Shown: positions 37,929 through 47,130 of the stretch, piece after piece
Layout of the letters: each line of letters starts with the position of its first letter
How positions within the stretch are numbered: the first letter of the stretch is position 1
Source: Methylobacterium sp. Leaf123
GTDB taxonomy: Bacteria; Pseudomonadota; Alphaproteobacteria; Rhizobiales; Beijerinckiaceae
Reading direction: 5' to 3'
Assembly: GCF_001423405.1 (NCBI RefSeq)
Contig: NZ_LMNS01000012.1
Location: 187,203 to 251,202, forward strand
Length of the DNA stretch: 64,000 nucleotides
Notes under the pieces: model-generated
What the model saw: the letters and a program-made list of their open reading frames with translations, nothing else
What the model was told of the DNA's origin: nothing
The model's database searches: none
Made by a program: the position numbers and the translations under genes

Positions 37929-38141
37929 GTGTCTGCTGAACCGATCAAGGGACCTGCCTCATACTTTCCCTCCATCGAGAAAAAGTACGGGCGTCCCATC
38001 AGCGCCTGGCAGGAGATCGTGCGCAAGAGGCTTCCGGCCAAGCACATGGACTTGGTCGCGATGTTGAAGGCCGACCATGGAATGGGTCACGGACACGCCA
38101 ACGCGATCGTGGCTTATGTCCTCGCGGCGGAACGGACGTGA
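37929..38141 (+). CDS. DUF4287 domain protein
   Basis: This 70-residue protein (GTG start at 37929) fits the DUF4287 family: a helical domain with SIEKKYGRPISAWQEIVR and LVAMLKADHGMGHGHANAIVAYVL. The function of the family is not known to me. A longer ORF to 37830 adds a low-complexity segment without support. It lies between dnaE2 and the patatin gene, and no operon link is evident. Confidence 0.75.
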   Translation: MSAEPIKGPASYFPSIEKKYGRPISAWQEIVRKRLPAKHMDLVAMLKADHGMGHGHANAIVAYVLAAERT

Positions 38142-38352
38142 CCCCTCTCCGGTCGCGGTCCAACCCCGACACGCCGCCGCGCCGTCAGGCCGGTTGCGTC
38201 TTTCATCCGCAGCGCCGCCCCGCGCAGACCCGATGGATCGAACAGGAAGGCCGGCCGCCGGGTTAGCCCGAGCGCGAGGGAGGCCACGATGATCCTGCGA
38301 ACGGGCGCGGATTGGCTCGGGCCACCGCGAAGCAAAAGGGTCCGTTCCGTCG

Positions 38353-39378
38353 ATGCCAACACTCTCCCAACCGCGCGACACCGCCATCGTGTTCGGCGGC
38401 GGCAATGCGCTCGGGGCCTATCATGCCGGCGCCTTCGAGGTTCTGCAGGCCCGCGGCATCCGGCCGGACCGAATGGTGGGCGCCTCGATGGGGGCCATCA
38501 CCGGAGCGATCATCGCCGGTAACGCGCCGGAGGACCGGATCGAGCGGCTCCACCAATTCTGGAACGCGGCGACCCTGCACACGGGCCTCTCGGGAACCGA
38601 TTTCCTGAAGCCGCGCCAGTACTACAACGCCCTCCACTCGCTCCTGACGCTGGCCTGGGGGCGGCCCAGCATCTTCACGCACCGCTATCCCGGCCTGTGG
38701 TCAGCCCTGCCCTGGGTGCCCAACGACGTCGCCCTGTTCGACCACAGGCCCCTGCGCGCCACGCTCGAGCGTCTGGTCGATTTCGAGCGCCTGAACCGGG
38801 CCGAGATCCGGCTCACCATCGCCTGCATCGATGTGGCGACCGGCGAGGAGGTTTTCTTCGACAACACCCGCCAGGCGATCCGGCCCGAGCACATCCTGGC
38901 GAGCGCCGCCCTGCCGCCGGCCTTTCCCCCGGTCGAGATCGACGGCCGGATGCTGTGCGATGCCGGCTACACCAACAATCTGCCCCTCGATCCGCTGTTC
39001 GAGCCCGAACCGACCCGCGACCTGCTCTGCATCGCCCTCGATCTGTTCTCCCTGCGGGCCGACCGGCCGCGCTCGCTCGATGCGGTGCTGGAACGGGCCA
39101 ACGATCTCATCTTCGCCAGCGCTGCCCGGCGCGCGGTGACGGGACTGGCGCGCAGCTACGCCCTGCGCGAGCGGCTCGACCCGGACGGGCCCGCCGCGAC
39201 GCTCTTGCACATCGTCCATCAGGCCGGCGCGGATCAGCTCGCCTCGAAGAGCTTCGACTTCTCCCCTTCCTCGATCCGCGACCGCTGGGAGGCCGGCGTC
39301 CGCGACATGGGGCGCGGTCTCGACCGTCTGGCCGAGCTGCCGCCTTCGAACGGGCGCTTCCGCTATGAGTGCCCGTGA
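38353..39378 (+). CDS. Patatin-like phospholipase
   Basis: This 341-residue protein has the oxyanion motif FGGGNALGAYHAG, the nucleophile elbow GASMGAITGA (Ser near 45) and a catalytic Asp in LCDAGYTNNLP (DAG instead of the usual DGG/DGA). It should hydrolyse acyl esters of lipids. A C-terminal helical part (DUF3734-like: RADRPRSLDAVLERANDLIFAS) extends it, as in many rhizobial members. The start is ATG 38353. It is followed by a dispersed repeat and the AT-rich island. Confidence 0.9.
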   Translation: MPTLSQPRDTAIVFGGGNALGAYHAGAFEVLQARGIRPDRMVGASMGAITGAIIAGNAPEDRIERLHQFWNAATLHTGLSGTDFLKPRQYYNALHSLLTLAWGRPSIFTHRYPGLWSALPWVPNDVALFDHRPLRATLERLVDFERLNRAEIRLTIACIDVATGEEVFFDNTRQAIRPEHILASAALPPAFPPVEIDGRMLCDAGYTNNLPLDPLFEPEPTRDLLCIALDLFSLRADRPRSLDAVLERANDLIFASAARRAVTGLARSYALRERLDPDGPAATLLHIVHQAGADQLASKSFDFSPSSIRDRWEAGVRDMGRGLDRLAELPPSNGRFRYECP

Positions 39379-39406
39379 CGGCATGGCGACGGCCGGATGC
39401 CGAGAG

Positions 39407-39447
39407 AGCATTGTCCCGGAGGGGAATCCAGCTTCCGGAACAATGCA
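39407..39447. repeat. Palindromic intergenic repeat, copy 4
   Basis: GCATTGTCCCGGA and TCCGGAACAATGC form arms across a short centre. It marks the left edge of the AT-rich island. Confidence 0.6.
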
Positions 39448-39488
39448 CTAGGATTGCAGCGACCAGCTCAACCTTTCAAGGGTTTCTG

Positions 39489-40178
39489 CTACTTAAACCG
39501 TTCAAATAGCGCGCCCATACGGTCGGGAGGGACGTCTTTTACCTGGGCACCTTGTCGCTCTGGCCACTTTCCACCCAAGTGGGAAGGGCTATTCTGTCCA
39601 AGGATCTCGAAGACAAACACCGTTTTGTCGTAGTACTGAACACATTTAAGATGAGAATTTACGTATGACTTTAGTGGTTCTGAGAGCGTGGAGCGTCCAA
39701 CTCGATCGGTAATTTCTTGGAACATCTGATCAAGATTCTTCTTAGCATAAGCGGCCTCATGATCTACTCCAGTCACGTAAAAGCCACCAAAGGAAAGTGG
39801 TTGGCTTCCGAAAATTTCCTGCACTCTCGCCGCGGTCTTAGTATTCTCGGCAACACCGACGAGCACATAACCTTTGTGGTTTTTGCCAATATTCGCAATA
39901 GCTGCGCATGTCTCCATGATTTTGTCGAAGGATTTCTCATCGAAAGACGGGGGGTGGGCGAGGGTGAAGAATCCTTGCTTAAAATCGTAGGCCGCTTGTT
40001 CAGTCATCGAATTGGTGAGTAGATTTTGGAATTTAGTTACCCAATGGACTTTGGCTGGATCTGGGTTCTTATCTTCTTCGAAAAAAGTTTGTATCCATCC
40101 GACTACAGAGTCGACCGTCTTGCCACGATTCTCCGCGCCCCATCTCCCGCCGTCTTGAATTTGGATATTTTTCCACAA
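39489..40178 (-). CDS. Downstream part of a DUF262 system, or separate unknown protein
   Basis: This ORF encodes about 229 residues from a TTG at 40178. It reads MWKNIQIQDGGRWGAENRGKT at the start, then an AlbA_2/Schlafen-like segment (ETCAAIANIGKNHKGYVLVGVAE). The middle FGGFYVTGVDHEAAYAKKNL and the C-terminus SPSHLGGKW support a nucleic-acid-binding helper fold. It overlaps the upstream DUF262 gene by 76 bp in another frame and has no good start or ribosome site. It may be the missing C-terminus of a frameshifted DUF262 protein. Base composition is much lower in GC than the flanks. Confidence 0.55.
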   Translation of the reverse strand: MWKNIQIQDGGRWGAENRGKTVDSVVGWIQTFFEEDKNPDPAKVHWVTKFQNLLTNSMTEQAAYDFKQGFFTLAHPPSFDEKSFDKIMETCAAIANIGKNHKGYVLVGVAENTKTAARVQEIFGSQPLSFGGFYVTGVDHEAAYAKKNLDQMFQEITDRVGRSTLSEPLKSYVNSHLKCVQYYDKTVFVFEILGQNSPSHLGGKWPERQGAQVKDVPPDRMGALFERFK

Positions 40179-41281
40179 TCTAGTAGTCGTGCTATCAGGC
40201 CTGTACTGTTTGAAACTACCATGCCTTTCTTCACGACTAGTTCATGAAGCGCTAGGAATACGGCTTGGAAGTAGCGGGGCACTGGATTGCCGCCGTTCCC
40301 GTTCGGAAAGATTAGTCCAGTAAATGTCGTCTTGGCTTGTCCAAGGAGTAAGATCAGTACGTCCTGCACACGTTGGTAATCCAGATCGACAAGTTCTGGG
40401 CTCCGTTTTCTAATGGCCTGATCTATTGCGTCGAATCTCGCTGTGCTGTTCGCCGTCATTGGGAACGTCGCGCCGTAGTAGTCATCAAAGAGTTCCGTGC
40501 GCGAAGCAACGGGTTCGTCCGAAACCATGTAAGCGACAAGGTCGGCGACCATTTCCTCGTCACGGCTCTGGCGAAGCTGATCTTTTGTCAAAATTCCATT
40601 GGAAACCCAAAAGACGCTGTCGGCACTAATGCCGTAGTCCAACTCTCTGTTCGTTATGCTGATCTTTCGCATTTCGCTCAGCAACAGCAAGTCGGAGTTC
40701 GATGTGTCGCCGCGCACCCGCGCTGAGATTTTTCGGACACATTCCGCAAATGCACCGGTCGCACCTGCTGCTCGCAGCTCCTGTCGAGAAAGCTGGCGGC
40801 CGCCCGAGTTGATGCGGCGAAAAACCTCTTCGACTGACTCTCGATGGGCGGCTTCATAAATCGAGAGCGGAACCGGGTAAGACGCGATAGCGAGACATCG
40901 ATCCCGGTCGAGGATTGGCGTTTTTTGCTCAATCACTTGGCGATCAAGTAGATCTTTCGTTGTGGCAAACGTGTTTAAATCGAAATAACCACCATCAACC
41001 GAGAAGTCGTTTCCGATGAACGACGTAATGGCGTTCATACGTTGCATCCCATCGATGATTTCAAGGGTCCCGTCCTGCCGCCCAACAGGTTCGGCCAGCA
41101 AGATTATCGGAATAGGAAATCCCTGTATAATTGAGTCAATAAAACTCTGTTTTTCCTCAATGGTCCAAATTAGCTTACGCTGATACTGACGGTTAACGAC
41201 ATATTTGTTATCTTTGAAGTTAATGAACACTCGCTCTACTTGCTCGCCGCGAACAATGAGTTCCTGTTGTGCTGCTGCCAT
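40103..41281 (-). CDS. DUF262 (GmrSD-like) domain protein
   Basis: This 392-residue protein has the DUF262 motif block: YVVNRQYQRKLIWTIEEKQ, FPIPIILLAEP, the nucleotide-binding-type motif EIIDGMQRMNAI (usually IVDGQQR) and FRRINSGGRQLSRQELR. DUF262 proteins include the GmrS/GmrD type IV restriction enzymes that act on modified phage DNA, as well as other defence proteins. The gene is AT-rich and lies between a patatin gene and an exopolysaccharide locus, which suggests horizontal gain. The C-terminus (ISKFKTAGDG) seems to leave the family pattern where the next ORF takes over. Confidence 0.7.
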   Translation of the reverse strand: MAAAQQELIVRGEQVERVFINFKDNKYVVNRQYQRKLIWTIEEKQSFIDSIIQGFPIPIILLAEPVGRQDGTLEIIDGMQRMNAITSFIGNDFSVDGGYFDLNTFATTKDLLDRQVIEQKTPILDRDRCLAIASYPVPLSIYEAAHRESVEEVFRRINSGGRQLSRQELRAAGATGAFAECVRKISARVRGDTSNSDLLLLSEMRKISITNRELDYGISADSVFWVSNGILTKDQLRQSRDEEMVADLVAYMVSDEPVASRTELFDDYYGATFPMTANSTARFDAIDQAIRKRSPELVDLDYQRVQDVLILLLGQAKTTFTGLIFPNGNGGNPVPRYFQAVFLALHELVVKKGMVVSNSTGLIARLLDCGKISKFKTAGDGARRIVARRSTL

Positions 41282-41441
41282 TTTTCCTGCCGCTCGATTG
41301 GTCTCCTGCAGCAGGCCGTAATAAGGCAGGAGATATAATATTCCAACTTGAATAGCCGAGTAAAAGTGAAATCCACGATTTTTTCAGGAGGCAGAGTGGG
41401 GGCTAGACCCTATTTCTAGGTCGAGCCATTGGATCGTCTCG

Positions 41442-42794
41442 TCACGTCTGTGCCGACTTGGCCGGCCGGAGCGAGCGCCGCCACCGGCCCGGAATCGGCC
41501 AAGCCGAGGCCGGGCGCGATTGTCGCCGGGCGGCCAGCACGAGGTAGATGAGGGAGGCAAGGTGCCCCGCCCCCACCGCCGCCGCGGCGCCGCTGACGCC
41601 GCCAGCCTGCATCAGCGGAACCACCACGGCGAGCGACACGACCATGCTCACGCACAGCGATTCGAACAGCACCCGGGTGTTCTGCTTGGCGCGGAAATAG
41701 TTCGCGGTGAGATCGCGGGCCAGCACGATGACCACGCTGACCGAGAGGATGTGCAGGCAGTGGGCATAGGCGGCGTATTCCGGCCCGAAGATCAGGCGCA
41801 GCCATAGCGCGCCCGGAATGGCGAGGACCGTGAGGATCGTGATGATCGGCACCCCGAGCTTGACGCCCGTGCGCAGCAGGTAGCGGCGCAGGGCCGCCTC
41901 CCCGCCCTCGGAATGGGCGCGCGCGGCGGCCACCGGCAGGACGTTCTCGGTGGCGGCGAGCAGGAGCAGCACGGTCCCGACGAGATACTGCGCCGCCCGG
42001 AGGCCGCCGAGTTCCTCGAGGCCGAGGGTCGCGCCCGCCACCAGCCAGATGAGCTGCTCTTGGATGAAGGTGACGAAGACGATCGGCAGGAGCCAGCGCG
42101 CGAGCGGGATGTGGCGTCGAAAGACCGCGCCGGTCTGCACGTAGCCGGGCCGGCGCAGGATCGGCCGGCCGAACGCGATGATGAAGGGCAGGCAGGTCGC
42201 GAACGAGGTCGCGGCGAGCAGCCAGACGAAGCCGTTGCCGCCGATGACGTCGTGCTCCAGCCAGATCAGCAGGGCGACGAAGGGGAAGCTGGCGGCGCGG
42301 GCGAAATCCATGAGCAGGGCCTGCACGCCCCGACCTTTCGCAAACAGGAGGCGGCGCAGGGTGAACTGGAGATTCTGCGCCAGCATCAGGGCGCAGGCCG
42401 CCAGAAGCGTCTCGCCCGACATCCCGCCGATGCGGAGGGCGATGACCACGAAGACCGCGCCGGGCACGCAGAGCAGGAAGGCACCGGCGAGGATGGTCGC
42501 GGCATAGGCCTGCGAGACGCCGTTGCGGGCGCCGACCAGCGTCATCATCGGCGCGGTGATCAGGGCGTTGTGCAGGGCCTGCGCGAAGGTGAGCACGATC
42601 AGGATCATCGCGAAATGCCCGAACTCGGCGATGCCGAGCAGACGGGCGGCGACGATGCCGCTGAGGAAGCCGAAGCCGCTGACGACACCCTGGTCGGCCA
42701 TGGCCGCGAGGGCGGCCGGCGGGCGCCGGACGAGACCGGCGGCGCGCCGGAGCAGGCCTGCCGGCAGGGTGGGCGCGGTGTGGGCTTCGGACAT
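41442..42794 (-). CDS. Wzx-like polysaccharide flippase (MATE/O-antigen flippase type)
   Basis: This 450-residue integral membrane protein has about twelve hydrophobic segments (for example GFLSGIVAARLLGIAEFGHFAM in parts and LARWLLPIVFVTFIQEQLIWL). It matches the lipopolysaccharide/exopolysaccharide flippase family that moves lipid-linked repeat units across the inner membrane. The start ATG at 42794 gives MSEAHTAP. It is 14 bp after the FemAB-like gene on the same strand, so the two form an operon. It lies in a polysaccharide locus, which supports the role. Confidence 0.82.
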   Translation of the reverse strand: MSEAHTAPTLPAGLLRRAAGLVRRPPAALAAMADQGVVSGFGFLSGIVAARLLGIAEFGHFAMILIVLTFAQALHNALITAPMMTLVGARNGVSQAYAATILAGAFLLCVPGAVFVVIALRIGGMSGETLLAACALMLAQNLQFTLRRLLFAKGRGVQALLMDFARAASFPFVALLIWLEHDVIGGNGFVWLLAATSFATCLPFIIAFGRPILRRPGYVQTGAVFRRHIPLARWLLPIVFVTFIQEQLIWLVAGATLGLEELGGLRAAQYLVGTVLLLLAATENVLPVAAARAHSEGGEAALRRYLLRTGVKLGVPIITILTVLAIPGALWLRLIFGPEYAAYAHCLHILSVSVVIVLARDLTANYFRAKQNTRVLFESLCVSMVVSLAVVVPLMQAGGVSGAAAAVGAGHLASLIYLVLAARRQSRPASAWPIPGRWRRSLRPAKSAQT

Positions 42795-42808
42795 CGCGGA
42801 TTCCCTGC

Positions 42809-43807
42809 TCAGCGCGTGGCCAGGATGGCCGTCGCGGCGCGGCGCATCGCCCGGCTCCGGCTGAATAGCCAGAGCGGGTTGGACGCCACGACGTTGCGGC
42901 TGGCGCCGCGCTTGAATTCGGTGACGCCCGGATTGCCGGCGGGGTCGATGCCGCCGAGATCGAGCACCGAGGCCCCCTCGCGCTTGGCCCGCTCGATCAG
43001 GCGCCAGAGGGCGAGGCGGCCGGCTCCGGTCGCCTTGGCCCGCTCGTTCGAGGCGACGTAGAAATCGGTCCAGCGGTGGGCTGCCCGGTGGACGATCCGC
43101 ACCAGAACCGGTTCGTTCCGCTCGCGTATTTCGAGGAACAGGAGGTTCGGGTCGTTCGCGGCCAGATCGCGGAAGGCCGCCGTGTCGAGGCTGTTGCGAA
43201 AGCCTTTGCGCCGCTTCAGGGCCTCGTAGAGCCGGCCGAAGGTCTCGAAGGCCGCCAGCCGCTCGGCCGGGCCGGTCGGGAATGTGGTCGTGAGATCCGG
43301 GTTTCGCTCGGCGGTCTTGAGCACGTCGCGCCAGCGGCCCTCCATGGCGGAGCGGATCCGCGCCATCTCCTCGGTCAGGTCGAGTTCCAGCGTGTGCGTC
43401 CGGGCGGTGACGACCGGCGCGAAGCCGTGGCCGAGCAGGGCCAGCACCGCCGCCGGCGTCTGGAACTGCTGGTAGTTCACGCCAAGCAGATCGAGGCGGC
43501 CGAGTTCGAGATGGCCGAGGAAGGCGCGGAACACCGCCTCCGCCCGCTTCTCCCCCAGCCGTGTCAGGACCGGGCATCCCTGTGCCAGGACGATGTGGCC
43601 GAGCCAGCGGCGGCGGCGCTGAACCTGGGCGTAGGCGAGCGCCTGCCCGTCACGCGCGCGGATGGCGAGCCGCCGCACGTCCCAGCCGATGCAGCTTTTG
43701 TACTCGCCCCAGCGGCGCGACGCGTAGAGGTTGGCGCCCGGCTGCTGCCAGACCGCCTCGTCCCAATCGGGATCGTCCGTCACGTCGACGACCGTCAGTT
43801 GCCCCAC
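42809..43807 (-). CDS. FemAB/GNAT-like acyltransferase
   Basis: This protein of about 332 residues has the GNAT-like fold of FemAB-type transferases with two domains. Recognisable parts are VNYQQFQTPAAVLALLG, MEGRWRDVLKTAERNP, KGFRNSLDTAAFRDLA and ASVLDLGGIDPAGNPGVTEFKRG. Such proteins in exopolysaccharide loci attach acyl or aminoacyl groups to polymers or related targets. The start GTG at 43807 is likely but an upstream ATG at 43879 cannot be excluded. It is divergent from the deacetylase gene. Confidence 0.75.
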   Translation of the reverse strand: MGQLTVVDVTDDPDWDEAVWQQPGANLYASRRWGEYKSCIGWDVRRLAIRARDGQALAYAQVQRRRRWLGHIVLAQGCPVLTRLGEKRAEAVFRAFLGHLELGRLDLLGVNYQQFQTPAAVLALLGHGFAPVVTARTHTLELDLTEEMARIRSAMEGRWRDVLKTAERNPDLTTTFPTGPAERLAAFETFGRLYEALKRRKGFRNSLDTAAFRDLAANDPNLLFLEIRERNEPVLVRIVHRAAHRWTDFYVASNERAKATGAGRLALWRLIERAKREGASVLDLGGIDPAGNPGVTEFKRGASRNVVASNPLWLFSRSRAMRRAATAILATR

Positions 43808-44011
43808 CTTCGAACATCCTTTCCGTGCCGGCCGTTCCGGCGCGGGACAGGGCATGGCCTGCCTGACGCAGCTCAGCAAGGGACGAGCCAGCGCAGCGTC
43901 AGCAATAATGAAACCAATATACGAGTTTAACCATGGTCGATCGGGATGATTTGTGCAGATGCCATCAGCTTATCCCTGTGATAGAGGCGGGCATCGGAGG
44001 GTGAGGCGCGG

Positions 44012-44842
44012 ATGAAACATTGGGTCAAGACGACGCTGCGCCGCGCGCCGGCCCTGCGCGCCCTCGCCCTGCGCGGGAGCGCCCTGTTCAAGTCGTTGGC
44101 CTGTGCCGAGCCCGGTCTCTACACCCTGTGCTACCATCAGGTGCCGGAAGCCGAGCAGGATCGTTTCGCCGCGCAACTGCGCCATCTCGGCCGGTACGGG
44201 GATTTCATCGATGCCGATGGGGCCGCCGAGCGCCTCACCGCCGGTTGGCCGGCCCGCGACCGCGCCTTCCTCGTCACCTTCGACGACGGCTATGCCGACA
44301 CCTTCGAGGTGGCGCGCCCCGTTCTGCGGGCCCTGGGCATTCCCGGTATCGTCTTCCTGATCAGCGATTGGATCGACGCGCCGCCGAACACGCCGCCCGG
44401 CCTCGACCGGGCGATGTCCCTGGCGCCGAGCGGGCGCCTCTACATGAGACGGGCCGAGATCGCGGCCTGGTGCGCCGACGGTCTCGATATCGGCTCCCAC
44501 ACCGCCACGCACCAGCGCCTGAGCCGGCTCGACCGCGCGCGGGTCGCCGACGAGATCGCCCGCTCCCGGCGCGACCTCGCCGCCCTCACCGGCCGGGAGA
44601 TCCGCCATTTCGCCTGCCCCTGGGGGGTCGCCGACCACGATTTCGACCCGGAGCAGGATCCGGCGCTGGCCCTGGAGAGCGGCTACCGGACCTTCTTCAC
44701 CACGCGGCGCGGCCGGGCGCTGAGCGCCGCGGACCTGCCGGCGATGCCCCGCCACGTGGTCGAGCCGCATTGGCCGGTCTCCGATTTCGAGGCCCTCATG
44801 GGCGGCCGCTGGACGGGATGGCGGGCGCGGGGAACGGCTTGA
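44012..44842 (+). CDS. Polysaccharide deacetylase (NodB domain)
   Basis: This 276-residue protein has the NodB homology domain with the metal motif TFDDGY (89-94) and SHTATH, which hold the Asp-His-His metal triad, followed by an Arg/Trp region. It removes acetyl groups from amino sugars of a polysaccharide or lipid-linked oligosaccharide. It has no signal peptide, so it may act in the cytosol or on lipid-linked units. It starts at ATG 44012 and is followed 134 bp later by a glycosyltransferase. Confidence 0.9.
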   Translation: MKHWVKTTLRRAPALRALALRGSALFKSLACAEPGLYTLCYHQVPEAEQDRFAAQLRHLGRYGDFIDADGAAERLTAGWPARDRAFLVTFDDGYADTFEVARPVLRALGIPGIVFLISDWIDAPPNTPPGLDRAMSLAPSGRLYMRRAEIAAWCADGLDIGSHTATHQRLSRLDRARVADEIARSRRDLAALTGREIRHFACPWGVADHDFDPEQDPALALESGYRTFFTTRRGRALSAADLPAMPRHVVEPHWPVSDFEALMGGRWTGWRARGTA

Positions 44843-44869
44843 GAGGACTTTTGCGCGGGACTCTTGTCC

Positions 44870-44912
44870 GCATTATCCCAAAAGCCGGTGGCCACCGTTC
44901 GGGGCGATGCTC
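44870..44912. repeat. Palindromic intergenic repeat, copy 5
   Basis: GCATTATCCC and GGGGCGATGC arms with a GGTGGCCACC centre match the dispersed family. It lies between the deacetylase and glycosyltransferase genes. Confidence 0.6.
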
Positions 44913-44976
44913 TATCCCAACGGATCGGTGCCGGGCCGGTTCGAGCCCGCGGCGCCTGACCTGAGGTCGCCCATCC

Positions 44977-46107
44977 ATGGCAACCGGTGCGATGCGCCCG
45001 ATCGTCGTCGTGACCGGGGCGCTCGCGCCCTACACGCATGTTCTCTACGAGCATCTGGCGGAACGGCTCGCCGGCCGTGATGGCCGGGCCCTGCATGTCC
45101 TGTCCTGCACGCCGCGCGAAAGCGCCCGGCAATGGGTGATGCCGCCGCCGCGCCTCTACCGGCACGCGGTGCTGCCGGGCCTGCGCTGGCACCGCTCCTC
45201 GATCCGCAACCTCTACATCAACCCGGCGGTGGTGCCGCGGCTCGCCGCTCTGCGTCCCGCGGCGGTGGTGCTCAACGACTTCTCGCCGACCATGCTTTTC
45301 GCGGCCGGTGCCGCGCGCGTGCGGCGCATCCCCACCCTGATCCGCACCGACGGGGTGCCCGAGACCGATCCCGGCGCGCGCTCCGCCCCGCATCGCTGGC
45401 TGCGCCGTGCCATCGTCTCGGGGGCCTCCGCCGGGATCGGACCGAGCGAGGGCAGCGGCGCGGTGCTCGCCCGCTACGGCTTGCCGGCGCGCAACTTCGT
45501 CCTCAGCCCGCTCTTTCCGGCCTGGACGCCCTCCGCCCCGCCCCCGCCCGACACCGAGCGGCCCTACGATCTCCTGTTCTGCGGCATGCTGAACGAGGAG
45601 GTGAAGGGCGCACGCTTCTTCACCGACATGGTGCTCGCCTGCTGCGCCCAGGGCCGGCGTCTGTCGGTCCGGGTCGCGGGGGACGGCCCGCTGCGGGGGG
45701 AGATGGAGGCGCGCTTCGCGCAGGCCGGCCTCTCCGCCCGATTCGACGGCTTTCTGGGCCAGGAGGCGCTGCCCGAGGTCTACGCCTCGGCCAAGCTCTT
45801 CCTGTTTCCGAGCCGCGGCGACGTGTGGGGCATCGTCGTGCAGGAGGCGCTCCAGAGCGGGACCCCGGTGCTCGCCTCACCCCATTCCGGCGCGGCCCGT
45901 GGCCTTCTGGAAGCCTATGGCTGCGGCGAGGTGCGGCCGATGGCGGTGGCGGATTGGGGCGAGGCGGCCCTGCGGCTCCTCGACGACGAGGGCCACCGCC
46001 GGGACCTGCGACAGGCGGCGGAGCGCGCGCTCCCGCACTTCACGGTGGAGGCGGCCGTCGCGGGATATCTCGAGGCCCTCGAACCCATCCTGACGGATCG
46101 CACCTGA
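44977..46107 (+). CDS. Glycosyltransferase family 4-like
   Basis: This 376-residue protein has a GT-B fold. The acceptor half starts VVVTGALAPYTHVLYEHLAERL, and the donor half has FCGMLNEEVKGARFF, LSVRVAGDGPL and the GT4 motif FPSRGDVWGIVVQEALQSGTPVLAS. The EX7E motif is seen (E in VVQEAL). It should add a sugar to a lipid-linked repeat unit in the exopolysaccharide pathway. The ATG at 44977 is used. Confidence 0.88.
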   Translation: MATGAMRPIVVVTGALAPYTHVLYEHLAERLAGRDGRALHVLSCTPRESARQWVMPPPRLYRHAVLPGLRWHRSSIRNLYINPAVVPRLAALRPAAVVLNDFSPTMLFAAGAARVRRIPTLIRTDGVPETDPGARSAPHRWLRRAIVSGASAGIGPSEGSGAVLARYGLPARNFVLSPLFPAWTPSAPPPPDTERPYDLLFCGMLNEEVKGARFFTDMVLACCAQGRRLSVRVAGDGPLRGEMEARFAQAGLSARFDGFLGQEALPEVYASAKLFLFPSRGDVWGIVVQEALQSGTPVLASPHSGAARGLLEAYGCGEVRPMAVADWGEAALRLLDDEGHRRDLRQAAERALPHFTVEAAVAGYLEALEPILTDRT

Positions 46108-46536
46108 CCGGGCCGTTCGATCTGAGCCACTCGACGCGAAGTTGTACACGGTCTTGTTCGAGGCGCCGAGCGGAGGGAGGCGCTTTGCAGCCGCTTCGGG
46201 CGGAGGCTACATTGGATCGCGGGCGCGTAGAGTCTCGCTGTCATCGAAGGTCACAGCGCCAATCCTTGGTCGATAGTCCGACAAGGGTAAGACCTACCTC
46301 TATCGAACTAGGAAGCGTCTCGAACGGAAGCGATTAACATTCTATATCAAATCGATAATACATAGACCCTATTAGTGATATTTTTACAACATCATGTTGG
46401 AAGGTAAACTCGGCAATATCATCCTTAAAAATTTGACTTGCTTCGGCTGTTTATTTTGCACGATTGTGTTGTTGCGGATCATTCCTCGCCCGCTTGTGTC
46501 CGCCTGGCATCCATGTCTCGCTGGAAGCGTTTCACA
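46108..46536. other. AT-rich intergenic region
   Basis: The 430-bp gap before the coiled-coil gene contains a stretch at about 46,320-46,460 that is distinctly AT-rich (TAATACATAG, TATTAGTGAT) compared with its surroundings. It may hold promoters for the coiled-coil protein. No RNA or gene can be supported. Confidence 0.4.
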
Positions 46537-47055
46537 ATGGACATAATCAAGAAAATGCGCTGGGAGCGTCCACTTGACCTTGATCGCGCCGAGGCTCCGC
46601 ACATGACTGTCGCTTCTCACGATGCTCCGAAGCCGGTCGATAGCCTGACGAGTATCCTGCGTCTCGTCCAGTCGGATGCCGATGCGAACGCCTCCGCGGC
46701 GGTTGCGTCGCCCTCCTCCTCTCAGGATTGGGCGAACCTGATCGACCGCGTGCGGGCGGCCGCCCAGCGGACGCGCGAAGTGGAGGCGCAGGCCCAGGAG
46801 CAGGAGCAGCGCGTGCACGAACTGCTGGAGCGCGTTCGTGACGACGTGAAGCTCGCCAGCGAGCGCGTCCGGGCCGCGGAGACCAAGGCGGCCAACGTTC
46901 AGGCCCAGGCCGAGCAGCGCATCCGCGCGGCGGAAGAGCGGGCCGAGGCCGCCGAGGAGCGCGCGCGGATCGCCGAGGATTGGCTGAAGCAGGTGCACGA
47001 GGCCATCGTCAGCGAGTTCTCGACCCTCACCGAGGTGCCGTCCAAGGCGGCGTGA
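46537..47055 (+). CDS. Small coiled-coil protein
   Basis: This 172-residue protein (ATG 46537 preceded by GGAAG) has a long Ala/Glu/Arg heptad region from about 70 to 150 (RVRAAAQRTREVEAQ, then ERVRAAETKA and AEERAEAAEERAR), so it is a coiled coil. There is no signal peptide or membrane helix. I do not recognise a family. Sitting at the end of a glycan locus and before the beta-helix gene, it may help scaffold the secretion complex, but that is a guess. A start at 46513 is possible. Confidence 0.6.
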   Translation: MDIIKKMRWERPLDLDRAEAPHMTVASHDAPKPVDSLTSILRLVQSDADANASAAVASPSSSQDWANLIDRVRAAAQRTREVEAQAQEQEQRVHELLERVRDDVKLASERVRAAETKAANVQAQAEQRIRAAEERAEAAEERARIAEDWLKQVHEAIVSEFSTLTEVPSKAA

Positions 47056-47130
47056 GACCTCCGCAATTGCCGGAAGCCGGACGCACAGAAGCCGGTCATC
47101 GATCGGCTCCCGTCTCGCTTGGTCACGCTG

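Noticed and set aside
39400..41450. A prophage or integrative element around the AT-rich island.
   Set aside because: No integrase, transposase, att-like direct repeats or tRNA gene are seen on either side.
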